The notes: generated by a model not told the origin, from the sequence alone. DNA of 33,539 bases from a virus (IMGVR_UViG_3300023181_000374:1-33539), one strand, 5' to 3'; positions 17,813 through 24,402 are shown, numbered from the stretch's first letter. Program-made: numbers and translations.

Positions 17813-18235
17813 ATGAGTTTTATAACAGAACAAGAATTAACGTCACATATCAGGGCAGAGAATATATCTGCAATCAGTAGAGGTGATGAAACCAAAGCAC
17901 CCGCTGCTATTGATGCTGCTATCCAAGAAGCAAAGAGCCTGTTAAGCAAGTATGACTGTGACACACTATTTAGCAGGACTGGAGACGACCGTGATCCCAT
18001 CCTGATGCTGTATGTAAAAGACATTGGCAAGTGGCATTTCCTTGCAGTATGTAATGCCGGAGTTGATTACGAAGCAGCTGAAAGCAGGTACGACAAAGCA
18101 GTGTCCTGGCTAACCAAAGTGCAGAACTCAAAAGCGATAATGCGAGACTGGCCTCTGTATGTGGAACCAGGGCAAACGGAACCTATAAATACTTTTCTTA
18201 TCAACAGCAATCCTAAAAGGGGCAATCATTATTAA
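17813..18235 (+). CDS. Mu gp36-like (DUF1320) head-tail connector
   Basis: A 140-aa helical protein starting one base after the terminase stop. It has the pattern of the DUF1320 (Mu gp36-like) family: an N-terminal 'FITEQEL' start, a helix of paired Ala/Asp residues (AIDAAIQEAKSLLSKYD), a central DPILMLYVKDIGKWHFL and a C-terminal amphipathic helix around AESRYDKAVSWL. Members are thought to be adaptor or head-completion proteins. Mu itself encodes gp36 after the head genes; here it lies between terminase and portal. The function is by family and context. Confidence 0.6.
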   Translation: MSFITEQELTSHIRAENISAISRGDETKAPAAIDAAIQEAKSLLSKYDCDTLFSRTGDDRDPILMLYVKDIGKWHFLAVCNAGVDYEAAESRYDKAVSWLTKVQNSKAIMRDWPLYVEPGQTEPINTFLINSNPKRGNHY

Positions 18236-18238
18236 GCT

Positions 18239-18682
18239 ATGACAAAAGTTAAAATCGCAAGAGGTGGTGAAACCTCAGAAAAACCTATAACTGTCCAAAA
18301 CATTACGGTTCGCCCGATCAGCAGACAAAAAACAGACATCACCAATTGGAGGAATGCCACCAGATCAGCAGAGGCTCATGTTCCAAGGCGTGTCACCCTG
18401 TACGATCTTTATGAAGATATCACCACTACTGATGCCCAGGTGATTTCGGTCTGGAGCAAAAGAGTGGATGCCGTTACTTCTGCTGACTGGCTGTTTACAG
18501 ACCGGGAAGGCAATCCTGTTGATGAAATAAATCAGTTGATAGATTGTATTGGCTTTAATACCCTAGTTACTGAAATATTAAATTCAAAATCATGGGGATA
18601 CAGCATGCTTGAACCTGCCTTCTTTCTGAATGCAAATGAAATGTATGAGGTTAAGCCTAATCTGGTGCCTCGAAACACATGA
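18239..18682 (+). CDS. Portal (DUF935), N-terminal fragment
   Basis: A 147-aa frame holding the N-terminal part of a DUF935 (Mu gp29-like) portal, including the LYDLYEDITTTDAQVISVWSKR segment and SWGYSMLEP. It stops at TGA immediately after LVPRN, where the family continues with a PRKH-x-RP motif. The next frame starts ATGRP-like (MRPNTGII) from an ATG overlapping the stop (ATGA). Adding a single A to the run in CGAAACAC would join both parts as PRKHMRP. I read this as a one-base deletion (mutation or sequencing error) in a single portal gene. Translational restart cannot be excluded. Confidence 0.8.
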   Translation: MTKVKIARGGETSEKPITVQNITVRPISRQKTDITNWRNATRSAEAHVPRRVTLYDLYEDITTTDAQVISVWSKRVDAVTSADWLFTDREGNPVDEINQLIDCIGFNTLVTEILNSKSWGYSMLEPAFFLNANEMYEVKPNLVPRNT

Positions 18683-20826
18683 GACCGAATACGGGCATTA
18701 TTGCAGATGAGCAGACAGGCGATACAGGGTTAAATATTCGTGAGGGTATTTATGCCAGGACAGTAATGGAAGTTGGAGAGCCTAAAGATTTGGGACTATT
18801 ATTATCAGCTGCGATGTATGCCATTTACAAGCGTGGTGATATTGGGGACTGGGCTGAGTTTATTGAGATTTTTGGAAGGGGTATCATTGATGCCACCTGG
18901 GATGGATTTGACGAGAGTCAAAGAGTTCAACTATCCGAAGCATTGCACAGCATGGGCGGTGGTGGTATCATTATTCGTCCTGATGGAACCAATATCGATA
19001 TTAAGCAAAATACAGGCAGCGCAAACGGAGCTCTACAGGAAGGCTTCGCAAGGATTCTTGATGAATGGATCGCTAAAGTTTTGCTAGGTTCCACAGAGAC
19101 ATCTGGAGCCAGCAAGAGCAGTGGTTACGCTCAGGGCGTGGTGCACCAGGAAGAGGATGTTAAAAAAAATGAAAGTGACATCAATTTTGTCCGCAGATAT
19201 CTGAATAGCCAATTTATCAAATGCCTGATTGCAGCAGGCTTCCCTGTTCATGGCGGTACTTTTATTATAAAGTCCGTAAAGAAAGTTAATAAAGAAAAAT
19301 ACGAGATACACAAATCAATGGCGCTGGATTTAAAGCTGCCTATTGATGATGATTTCTTTTATGAAGAGTATGGAATGCCAAAACCTAAGAACTATGACGC
19401 TTTAAAGGCTGAAATCAAGCAAAAAGAAGAGCTTGTAAATGCACATACCCCCAATGCTACAGAGGAAAAAGAACCTGATAACCTAGAGAAAAAGAGCAAA
19501 AAAGACCAGGATACAGAGGTAAAAATGTCCGATAGGTCTTGGATCAAACGTGCAATCACTGCGCTAACGACCTTAAGTTTTTTCGTAGCAGCCCCGACAG
19601 CGAGCGGGGCGATGATCAACACGGGCTGCTGTGGAAATCACCACACCACACTGAGCCTGCCAGCGAGCAACCTTAACGATGAGCAGCTGATCCAAAGATA
19701 CTGGGATGCTGGAGGTAACCTTGCTTTTGATATCGGATCATTCAATAACACGTCTACTGTGCTATTGTCGGGGCTGAAGAAAGGCTGGAACACTGGAGAT
19801 GTTAACCTGGTGGATTTAGGCTTTGATTATGGGTACAATGATCCGGCTGTAATGACAGCTTTTGAAATGAACCTATTTAGGTTTTCTGCTGCAAAAACTT
19901 TAGCTGAAGCTCAAAAGCTAAACCAGCTATTTCGCAGTGCTCCAGATTTTGCGACTTACTATATTAATGCGAAAAATGCGCTTGATGTATTTAACAGGCA
20001 ATGGCTGGAAACAGAATACACCACCGCTCAGCTCACTGGAGAGTCAGCAGCAACATATACCAGGTTAAAGTCAAAGCTTGACAAGTTCCCTTACTGGATG
20101 TATAAAACAGTAGGCGACATGAAAGTGAGGGAGGCGCATGTAGAACTAAATGGGCTTATTCTACCTGCCAACCATCCGGCATGGAAAAAGCTTTTTCCTC
20201 CTAATGGGTGGAGGTGTAGGTGCTACGTTGTAGGACGTTTAGAATTTGAGGTATCTGGAGTAGACTTTGCAGAAATGGAAACCAGGGCAAACAACTATTT
20301 TATGTCTGCTGATTTTAAGAATAGCGAAAAGCACGGTTTCGGAATCAATCGGGCTGAGACAGGCGAGGTCTTCACAAAAAACCAGATGTACATCCAAGAG
20401 CTGGAAGGAAAGGCAGCAGCTGCCCTAAATCAACTGACTCATAAGATGTACCAGCTAAAGGATTTTGAACAGGCTAAACTAGTAGCGAAAGATGATATCC
20501 CTGAAGGTGGTGAGGTTTCACCTGGTGAAATACTTAAAGATTACCATAACCGTACCTTCATCATTCCAGAAGAGGTATTGAACAATTCGGTAAACAAGTA
20601 TTTAACAGCTGTTAAACGCTCGTTAAATAGCCCAGATGAAGTTTGGATCAATGGCGCTAAATACGATTCTTTTATTACTATTAAGTATTTCAAAGATTCC
20701 ACAGTCATTATAAAAAGCAACATTCGCAACGGACAGATATACCAGGTTGAAAATTGGACAACTACAAACAAAGGTGCAGACGTTGATAAATACCGGATCG
20801 GGCTTTTAATCTATTCTAAGTCATGA
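18679..20826 (+). CDS. Portal C-terminal part fused to F (MuF) head protein with C-terminal nuclease-like domain
   Basis: A 715-aa frame. Residues ~1-245 are the rest of the DUF935 portal (REGIYARTVMEVGEPKDLGLLL, DWAEFIEIFG). A charged Glu/Lys linker follows (~245-290), then a short hydrophobic stretch and CCGNHH (~300-320). From ~325 (LNDEQLIQRYWDAG) it reads as a Mu F / SPP1 gp7-like minor head protein, with NGWRCRCYV at 509-517. The last ~115 residues (from ~600) carry DEVWIN (653-658), an IKYF strand, VENW, and a final YRIGLLIY. That pattern recalls the phage Barnase-EndoU-RelE-like (PBECR) nuclease domains that end many MuF proteins. Portal and F are separate genes in Mu, so this is a fusion. 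The nuclease call is tentative. The 3' end is ATGA-coupled to the next gene. Confidence 0.75.
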   Translation: MRPNTGIIADEQTGDTGLNIREGIYARTVMEVGEPKDLGLLLSAAMYAIYKRGDIGDWAEFIEIFGRGIIDATWDGFDESQRVQLSEALHSMGGGGIIIRPDGTNIDIKQNTGSANGALQEGFARILDEWIAKVLLGSTETSGASKSSGYAQGVVHQEEDVKKNESDINFVRRYLNSQFIKCLIAAGFPVHGGTFIIKSVKKVNKEKYEIHKSMALDLKLPIDDDFFYEEYGMPKPKNYDALKAEIKQKEELVNAHTPNATEEKEPDNLEKKSKKDQDTEVKMSDRSWIKRAITALTTLSFFVAAPTASGAMINTGCCGNHHTTLSLPASNLNDEQLIQRYWDAGGNLAFDIGSFNNTSTVLLSGLKKGWNTGDVNLVDLGFDYGYNDPAVMTAFEMNLFRFSAAKTLAEAQKLNQLFRSAPDFATYYINAKNALDVFNRQWLETEYTTAQLTGESAATYTRLKSKLDKFPYWMYKTVGDMKVREAHVELNGLILPANHPAWKKLFPPNGWRCRCYVVGRLEFEVSGVDFAEMETRANNYFMSADFKNSEKHGFGINRAETGEVFTKNQMYIQELEGKAAAALNQLTHKMYQLKDFEQAKLVAKDDIPEGGEVSPGEILKDYHNRTFIIPEEVLNNSVNKYLTAVKRSLNSPDEVWINGAKYDSFITIKYFKDSTVIIKSNIRNGQIYQVENWTTTNKGADVDKYRIGLLIYSKS

Positions 20827-21338
20827 ACCAAAACGGGCAAAAGCTAACAGCCTGGTTTGATAGATTTGAGCACAGGATGCATGATATAGTGCCTGATATC
20901 ATTGCAGAAACAGCTACAGAATATTACAAAGAAAGCTTTACCAGAAAGAGTTTTGCAGGGAAAGCATGGGACAAGGTCAAGAAGCCAGTGAAAAAAGGGT
21001 CGTTAATGGTGCGATCTGCTGCCCTAATGGGTTCGATCAGACCTTCCCTGGTAACGAGCAACCAGATCAGGATCAGTGCAGGTAACAGCAGAGTAAGATA
21101 TGCCAAAATCCATAATGAAGGCGGTACGATCACCAGGGCTTCAAGATCGGAGACCTTTAAGCGTAACAGGGTGAAGGCAGGAAAAAGAAAGGGGCGCTTT
21201 AAAAAAGGAACGACCAACGGCAAGGGCTTCACCTTCAAGGAATATTCCTACAAGATGCCTCAGCGCCAATTTATGGGGCATGCAGCAGAACTGAATAAAA
21301 GAATTATTAAACGGCTTAAAGGCGTATTTAACAGGTAA
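20823..21338 (+). CDS. Phage virion morphogenesis protein (Mu gpG / tail-completion type)
   Basis: A 171-aa strongly basic protein matching the 'phage virion morphogenesis' family (Mu G, P2 S). Visible features are an N-terminal amphipathic helix, a GKAWDKVKKPVKKGSLMVRSAALMGSIR segment in pieces, NSRVRYAKIHNEGGTI, and a C-terminal MPQRQFMGHAAELNKRI. The 'YAKIHNEGG' and 'PxRxFMG' motifs are the family hallmarks. Members act at the head-tail joint or in tail completion. It starts inside the stop of the portal-F gene (ATGA), in the order F-G as in Mu. Confidence 0.8.
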   Translation: MNQNGQKLTAWFDRFEHRMHDIVPDIIAETATEYYKESFTRKSFAGKAWDKVKKPVKKGSLMVRSAALMGSIRPSLVTSNQIRISAGNSRVRYAKIHNEGGTITRASRSETFKRNRVKAGKRKGRFKKGTTNGKGFTFKEYSYKMPQRQFMGHAAELNKRIIKRLKGVFNR

Positions 21339-21341
21339 ATC

Positions 21342-21782
21342 ATGAAAGAAGAATATTTAAGAACAATGGAGCTGCTTAAGACCGTACCCAGCTTAAGGTG
21401 GATTGATAGAGACAAAGGGCAAATTGATATGTATGAAAACCCTCCGGTAGATTTTCCCTGTGCGTTGATCACCACTGAGATCACCAGCTCCAGGGAAATT
21501 ACTCCTGGAGTGCAGCAATGCTATGGCAAGGTCGTGATCCGTTTAGCTCATGCTTTTATTGACGAGACTTCCAGCGTCACACCAGACGAGGTGCAGCAGA
21601 TCAGTCTGGAGTATTACGATATTTCCCAGGAGGTGTATTTAGCAATCCAGGGCAAAGCAGGTGCAAGAGGCGGAAACTATAGCAGGACAAGCTGGAGGCA
21701 GGAATCCACCAGAGGCGATAACTTGGCAGTGGTAAAGTTTGAATTTCAGCTTAATTACATCGACCGAAGCGCAATGCAATAA
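21342..21782 (+). CDS. Tail completion / gp37-like candidate
   Basis: A 146-aa protein 3 bp after the morphogenesis gene and last in the plus late operon, just before a strong bidirectional terminator. It is beta-rich with helices and has the pattern 'P-ALI-TTEITSSREITPGVQQCYGKVVIRLAH', consistent with a tail terminator or Mu gp37-like protein that caps the tail tube. No certain motif exists, so position and size drive the call. Confidence 0.5.
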   Translation: MKEEYLRTMELLKTVPSLRWIDRDKGQIDMYENPPVDFPCALITTEITSSREITPGVQQCYGKVVIRLAHAFIDETSSVTPDEVQQISLEYYDISQEVYLAIQGKAGARGGNYSRTSWRQESTRGDNLAVVKFEFQLNYIDRSAMQ

Positions 21783-21784
21783 TA

Positions 21785-21818
21785 ATAGAAAAGCCCCTTA
21801 ATTAAGGGGCTTTTCTAT
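21785..21818. terminator. Bidirectional terminator (34-bp perfect palindrome)
   Basis: A perfect inverted repeat with 17-base arms, core GAAAAGCCCCTTAA / TTAAGGGGCTTTTC, flanked by A and T runs on the two sides. It lies between the plus late operon and the convergent 106-aa gene and can stop transcripts from both sides. It overlaps the stop codon region of the 106-aa gene. Confidence 0.9.
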
Positions 21819-22135
21819 GCTGCCCACGTCCAATGTGGGTATTTCCGTTTCAATGCTGATAGTTTAGTGTTTTTGTGAATGAGTTCCTTCAGAAAGTCTG
21901 TGTATGGGGTCAATCTCTGCCCGATCACATCAGCGGTGATAAAGAACTCTTTTTCCAGATCAACCAGGGTATCATCATAACGCTGCCTCCTGATATGAAT
22001 ATAATAGTAATACCGATGGGCGATAGCGATGTCCCTGTCTTCAATAAAAACATTGCGTGTGCCCTTTCTATCAGAATCACGTTTGACTGAAGAAGGAAAA
22101 ATGTTCGTAAAAAGCGTTTGTTGACCTCGGAGCAT
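21815..22135 (-). CDS. Lone small basic protein, candidate late regulator
   Basis: A 106-aa protein, rich in Arg/Tyr, with the segment HRYYYYIHIRRQRYDDTLVDLEKEFFI followed by TADVIGQRL (each shown in part), which could be two helices and a helix-turn-helix. I associate this type of protein with Bacteroidota Mu-like prophages, but know no assigned function. It sits alone between two terminators with its own near-consensus promoter (22152-22182), exactly between early and late regions, where Mu has its Mor/C activators. A role in switching on the two late promoters is inference from position and fold impression. Confidence 0.6.
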   Translation of the reverse strand: MLRGQQTLFTNIFPSSVKRDSDRKGTRNVFIEDRDIAIAHRYYYYIHIRRQRYDDTLVDLEKEFFITADVIGQRLTPYTDFLKELIHKNTKLSALKRKYPHWTWAA

Positions 22136-22151
22136 TGAATGGATTGGAACC

Positions 22152-22182
22152 CAAAAATAACAGTAAGAATTTGTTTATACAA
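22152..22182 (-). promoter_or_regulatory. Promoter of the 106-aa gene
   Basis: On the minus strand TTG (complement of 22180-22182) is followed by a 20-bp spacer and TATTTTTG (complement of 22152-22159), an excellent match to the Bacteroidota TTTG / TAnnTTTG promoter. The predicted start of transcription is ~10 bases before the ATG at 22135. A 10-bp palindrome AATGATCATT (22181-22190) overlaps the -33 box and may be an operator. Confidence 0.65.
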
Positions 22183-22204
22183 TGATCATTATTGAACATA
22201 AAAA

Positions 22205-22226
22205 AACCCCGTATTCCTACGGGGTT
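22205..22226 (-). terminator. Terminator of the early operon end
   Basis: A 9-bp perfect stem (AACCCCGTA / TACGGGGTT) with a TTCC loop, followed on the minus strand by seven U residues. It contains the stop codon of the 122-aa gene and separates it from the independently transcribed 106-aa gene. Confidence 0.9.
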
Positions 22227-22585
22227 GTGTGTTTGTCTACCTCTTCGCAATTTAAAATCACGGCAATGATATAATCTTCTAAAAGCTTTGCCATCCTACG
22301 CACGTGCCATATTGAGCAAAATATTCGCATATCTCTAAAGATGATATTGTTCGCTGCTGTAAATTGAAATATATACCTAGCTATCACGACTTGCACAGTA
22401 TCTTTTTTCAACTGTTTTTTTATATATCTTCTATCTCTGGCTGTTAGTATAAACTCTATCATTTGATTTCTGTATAACACTCTGAAATCTTTATTTGCAG
22501 AGTGTTCTGGCTTTTCCAGAAATAACCGTATTCCTGTCGCCCGCCCTTGTTGGAACTCTTCTTTTGTAATTCGATACTCAGTCAT
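22217..22585 (-). CDS. Unknown 122-aa protein
   Basis: A helical protein of 122 aa, basic and aromatic, with an ARDRRYIKKQLKKDTVQVVIARYIF-type stretch in its centre. I do not recognise it. It is the last gene of a two-gene unit with the 90-aa gene 18 bp upstream, and its stop lies inside a strong terminator. Clean gene borders support real coding. A regulatory role is possible but unsupported. Confidence 0.6.
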   Translation of the reverse strand: MTEYRITKEEFQQGRATGIRLFLEKPEHSANKDFRVLYRNQMIEFILTARDRRYIKKQLKKDTVQVVIARYIFQFTAANNIIFRDMRIFCSIWHVRRMAKLLEDYIIAVILNCEEVDKHTTP

Positions 22586-22603
22586 AACTTAAATCTGGTT
22601 ACG

Positions 22604-22876
22604 CTATTCACGATCTGACGGAGCATCAGCATAGATGGGCAGAGTGAGAACAGCATCAACCGAAGCAATAATTGCCGGATCGTCCACATACCACCACCTT
22701 ACAACGCCCGACCACATATCGAACCAGTCTACATCAGACACGTGTATTAACTCATCAGCGACGACATACCTGCCGTAATGTGGATTTTGTCCTTCTTCAC
22801 AGACTGCCTCAAAACCTACATACCTTAAGTTCTCAGGGAGAGTTGATTGGTCAAGTTTAATTTCTATTTTTTCCAT
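22604..22876 (-). CDS. Unknown acidic 90-aa protein
   Basis: An acidic 90-aa protein with several Trp residues (DVDWFDMWSGVVRWWYVDD in the middle). I recognise no family. It starts at the ATG after a ~100-bp divergent control region shared with the XRE gene on the plus strand, and leads a two-gene unit with the 122-aa gene. Small size and low pI fit phage inhibitors of host proteins, but that is speculation. Confidence 0.6.
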   Translation of the reverse strand: MEKIEIKLDQSTLPENLRYVGFEAVCEEGQNPHYGRYVVADELIHVSDVDWFDMWSGVVRWWYVDDPAIIASVDAVLTLPIYADAPSDRE

Positions 22877-22917
22877 AATTGTTGATTTAGTATATTAAAG
22901 CTAAACACTTTTTTTTA

Positions 22918-22948
22918 CAAATACTACCGAAAAGTAGTAGACAATCAA
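22918..22948 (-). promoter_or_regulatory. Divergent control region with inverted repeat
   Basis: On the minus strand TTG (complement of 22946-22948), a 19-bp spacer and TAGTATTTG (complement of 22918-22926) approximate a Bacteroidota promoter for the 90-aa gene. TACTAC (22922-22927) and GTAGTA (22934-22939) form an inverted repeat lying in the spacer and -7 box, a plausible operator for the XRE protein encoded 38 bp away. Confidence 0.45.
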
Positions 22949-22976
22949 TTTTTATTTAACTTCTTTAGTAGCCTCA

Positions 22977-23231
22977 ATGGGCGAAACAGGAAAGAAAATA
23001 AGGAGAGATGATGAAATGATCATGACGGTTGCCCGTAATTTACGTAAGCATCGTATCCTAAAAGGATTAACCCAATTTGACGTGTATTATTCTTCTGGTA
23101 TAGCACCGAAACAACTTAGCGACTACGAGCTGGGTAAAGTTGACACGAACATTTCTACTCTTTCTGCGTTAGCAAAAGCATACGGCATCACCATGAGCCA
23201 GTTATTTGAAGAAGAAATAGACAAGCAATAA
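22977..23231 (+). CDS. XRE-family HTH regulator
   Basis: An 84-aa protein that is nearly all a Cro/CI-type helix-turn-helix: ARNLRKHRILKGLTQFDVYYSSGIAPKQLSDYELG then a helix ending in AKAYGITMSQLFEEE. It is the only plus-strand gene within the early region and splits the minus-strand early genes. Its promoter region is shared with the 90/122-aa pair and carries an inverted repeat, suggesting that it represses them, itself, or both. It could be a second switch for middle genes or an accessory 'moron'. The HTH call is firm; the target is inferred. Confidence 0.85.
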   Translation: MGETGKKIRRDDEMIMTVARNLRKHRILKGLTQFDVYYSSGIAPKQLSDYELGKVDTNISTLSALAKAYGITMSQLFEEEIDKQ

Positions 23232-23234
23232 AAA

Positions 23235-23256
23235 AGCCCCACATTTCTGCGAGGCT
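23235..23256 (-). terminator. Terminator after the GemA-like gene
   Basis: On the minus strand AGCCTC, a 10-base loop and GGGGCT form a 6-bp stem with one G-U pair, followed by TTTTTATT. It lies about 33 bases past the stop of the GemA-like gene and would end the early transcript before the XRE gene. It lies directly behind the XRE stop codon. Confidence 0.55.
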
Positions 23257-23288
23257 CCGTAACAAACTCTGGTAAAAATATCTTAGCG

Positions 23289-23699
23289 TTAAACACTTGT
23301 TAAATGGTATTCATAAGCGTTCACAAATTGAGTAACTAATATCGGCAACTCAGTCTTATAATTATGATCATCCAATCTCTTTTTAAAGGAACCATATTTC
23401 AAACACCAGGAATTGACCCTCTTCATATCTATCTTACCGCCTGGAAGCTCCCAGCCCATTTCATGAGCCATACTTAATATCTTATTAGTCATCCTATCTT
23501 TTGCACTCTCTTCTATCTTTAATTCCTTTTTAAGATGCTGTATAAGCTCACTAGCCTGATGAAAGTATAATTCTTTAGTCGTTGTAGTTCTTTCATCACT
23601 AAAGCTCCATATAAGGGCTGCTTTAGCGTCTACTGAATAATTCAGTTTGGCGACCATTGCTCCAATGGCTCCGTTTTGTGCAGTCGTGCTGAATGTCAT
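23289..23699 (-). CDS. GemA-like (Mu gp16) early regulatory protein candidate
   Basis: I use the ATG at 23699 (136 aa); a TTG two codons upstream is less likely. The protein has a pattern I associate with GemA / DUF1018-type proteins of Bacteroidota Mu-like phages: an ALIWSFSDERTTTTKEL helix-turn, an 'ASELIQHLKKEL' helix, and a C-terminal half with MAHEMGWEL, MKRVNSWCLKYGSFKK and LPILVTQFVNAYEYHL. GemA in Mu modulates host gene expression and DNA relaxation. It is the last gene of the early operon before a terminator and probably shares the promoter ahead of the LuxR-type gene. Similarity to GemA is by position and local pattern only. Confidence 0.55.
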   Translation of the reverse strand: MTFSTTAQNGAIGAMVAKLNYSVDAKAALIWSFSDERTTTTKELYFHQASELIQHLKKELKIEESAKDRMTNKILSMAHEMGWELPGGKIDMKRVNSWCLKYGSFKKRLDDHNYKTELPILVTQFVNAYEYHLTSV

Positions 23700-23708
23700 A
23701 TCCAAAAA

Positions 23709-23915
23709 TTATTTAATTGATTTCTTTTTCTTTTGCTTCGCCAGGATAACGGCAAGGTGAAACATTGTGTTAGCGTTATATTTTTCTCTTATTCTCTTTA
23801 ATGCTTTTTCTACGGAACTAAGGCTGTTTGGCTTAATGCCCTCTGATTGTAGCAGTTCAGCTATTTCTATTTGGTTCTTACCCTCAAAGAGGTATTTAAT
23901 CAATAATTCTTCCAT
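23709..23915 (-). CDS. LuxR-type HTH protein (DNA-binding domain only)
   Basis: A 68-aa protein that is little more than a GerE/LuxR-type helix-turn-helix: a Glu-rich helix, KNQIEIAELLQSEGIKP, then the recognition part SSVEKALKRIREKYNANTMFHLAV and a Lys-rich tail. A stand-alone LuxR DNA-binding domain needs no signal domain. The ATG lies 4 bp from a TATATTTG -7 box that overlaps a copy of the prophage repressor operator (23925-23940), so it seems to be directly repressed in the lysogen. It may activate middle or late genes. Confidence 0.75.
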   Translation of the reverse strand: MEELLIKYLFEGKNQIEIAELLQSEGIKPNSLSSVEKALKRIREKYNANTMFHLAVILAKQKKKKSIK

Positions 23916-23919
23916 GCTT

Positions 23920-23940
23920 CAAATATAGATACGTGTCTAA
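23920..23940 (-). promoter_or_regulatory. Repressor-type operator and -7 box upstream of the LuxR-type gene
   Basis: ATAGAT-ACGT-GTCTAA (23925-23940) has the same 6-4-6 layout as the sites at the switch, and the 12 bases CAAATATAGATA (23920-23931) are identical to those at 32558-32569. On the minus strand they contain TATATTTG, a consensus -7 box, overlapped by one operator arm. No good -33 box is seen. Transcription would start almost at the ATG (near-leaderless mRNA). Confidence 0.6.
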
Positions 23941-23949
23941 TTTATACTT

Positions 23950-23963
23950 TACGGTTTTCCGTA
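23950..23963. promoter_or_regulatory. Inverted repeat, possible regulator site
   Basis: TACGG-TTTT-CCGTA forms a perfect 5-4-5 inverted repeat 10 bp upstream of the repressor-type operator, within the gap between the O-like and LuxR-type genes. It lies at the distance where a -33 box should be, so an activator could bind here. It has no U-run and is too short for a clear terminator. Confidence 0.35.
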
Positions 23964-23976
23964 TAATATTGAATTT

Positions 23977-24402
23977 TTATAAACCTCTCCAGTCAGTTTC
24001 AAAAAACGAAGACCTGATGTATTTTTCAGGATCGGCAATCGCCCTGTTGTTATTTTTACAATAGCGCAAATAAGGTTTGATAGCTACCATTGCCAGCAAT
24101 TTTTCTTCCTGGCTGAGCTTGTTGTACAAAGGCTCTGCACGCTTCCTGTTAATCTTCTTACCGTAAGCCACCCAAAAGGCATCAAAGCTTACATCCATCG
24201 GCACCTCTTCCAGGGGAACCTTAGCCTTATGTGCAATCGCTTTCAATTCTGCCAGATTATAGGGCATATGTGCAATTTGCCACTGTAGGGCACGGGTATC
24301 TAATTCCATCTCGTTATGGTAATATATCAGTACATCATCGTCGTTAAATCCGAATATTGTACTGCCACCAACCGTGTGAGAGGTAAGTATGTATTTTCTC
24401 AT
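23977..24402 (-). CDS. Replication protein O C-terminal-like protein
   Basis: A 141-aa protein. Residues ~70-141 have the pattern FDAFWVAYGKKINRKRAEPLYNKLSQEE, then 'AMVAIKPYLRYC', and a closing PEKYIRSSFFETDWRGL. This 'FW-x-YGKK-x-RA-x-W/Y-x-KL ... P-x-x-YL-x-x-x-x-W' motif is common at the C-terminus of phage replication initiators and helicase-loader-like proteins. The N-terminal 70 residues are unfamiliar. It lies one base after the RecA-like ATPase gene, so the two likely work together. Its role in a transposing phage is unclear. Confidence 0.55.
   Translation of the reverse strand: MRKYILTSHTVGGSTIFGFNDDDVLIYYHNEMELDTRALQWQIAHMPYNLAELKAIAHKAKVPLEEVPMDVSFDAFWVAYGKKINRKRAEPLYNKLSQEEKLLAMVAIKPYLRYCKNNNRAIADPEKYIRSSFFETDWRGL

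Noticed and set aside
18560-18690. Programmed -1 frameshift in the portal gene
   Set aside because: No XXXYYYZ slippery heptamer at the junction, and portals are not known to use frameshifting; a one-base deletion explains the site more simply.
21925-22182. Second minus-strand frame overlapping the 106-aa gene
   Set aside because: It spans the promoter and palindrome of the 106-aa gene and reads as a shifted copy of it with a hydrophobic, non-family composition.
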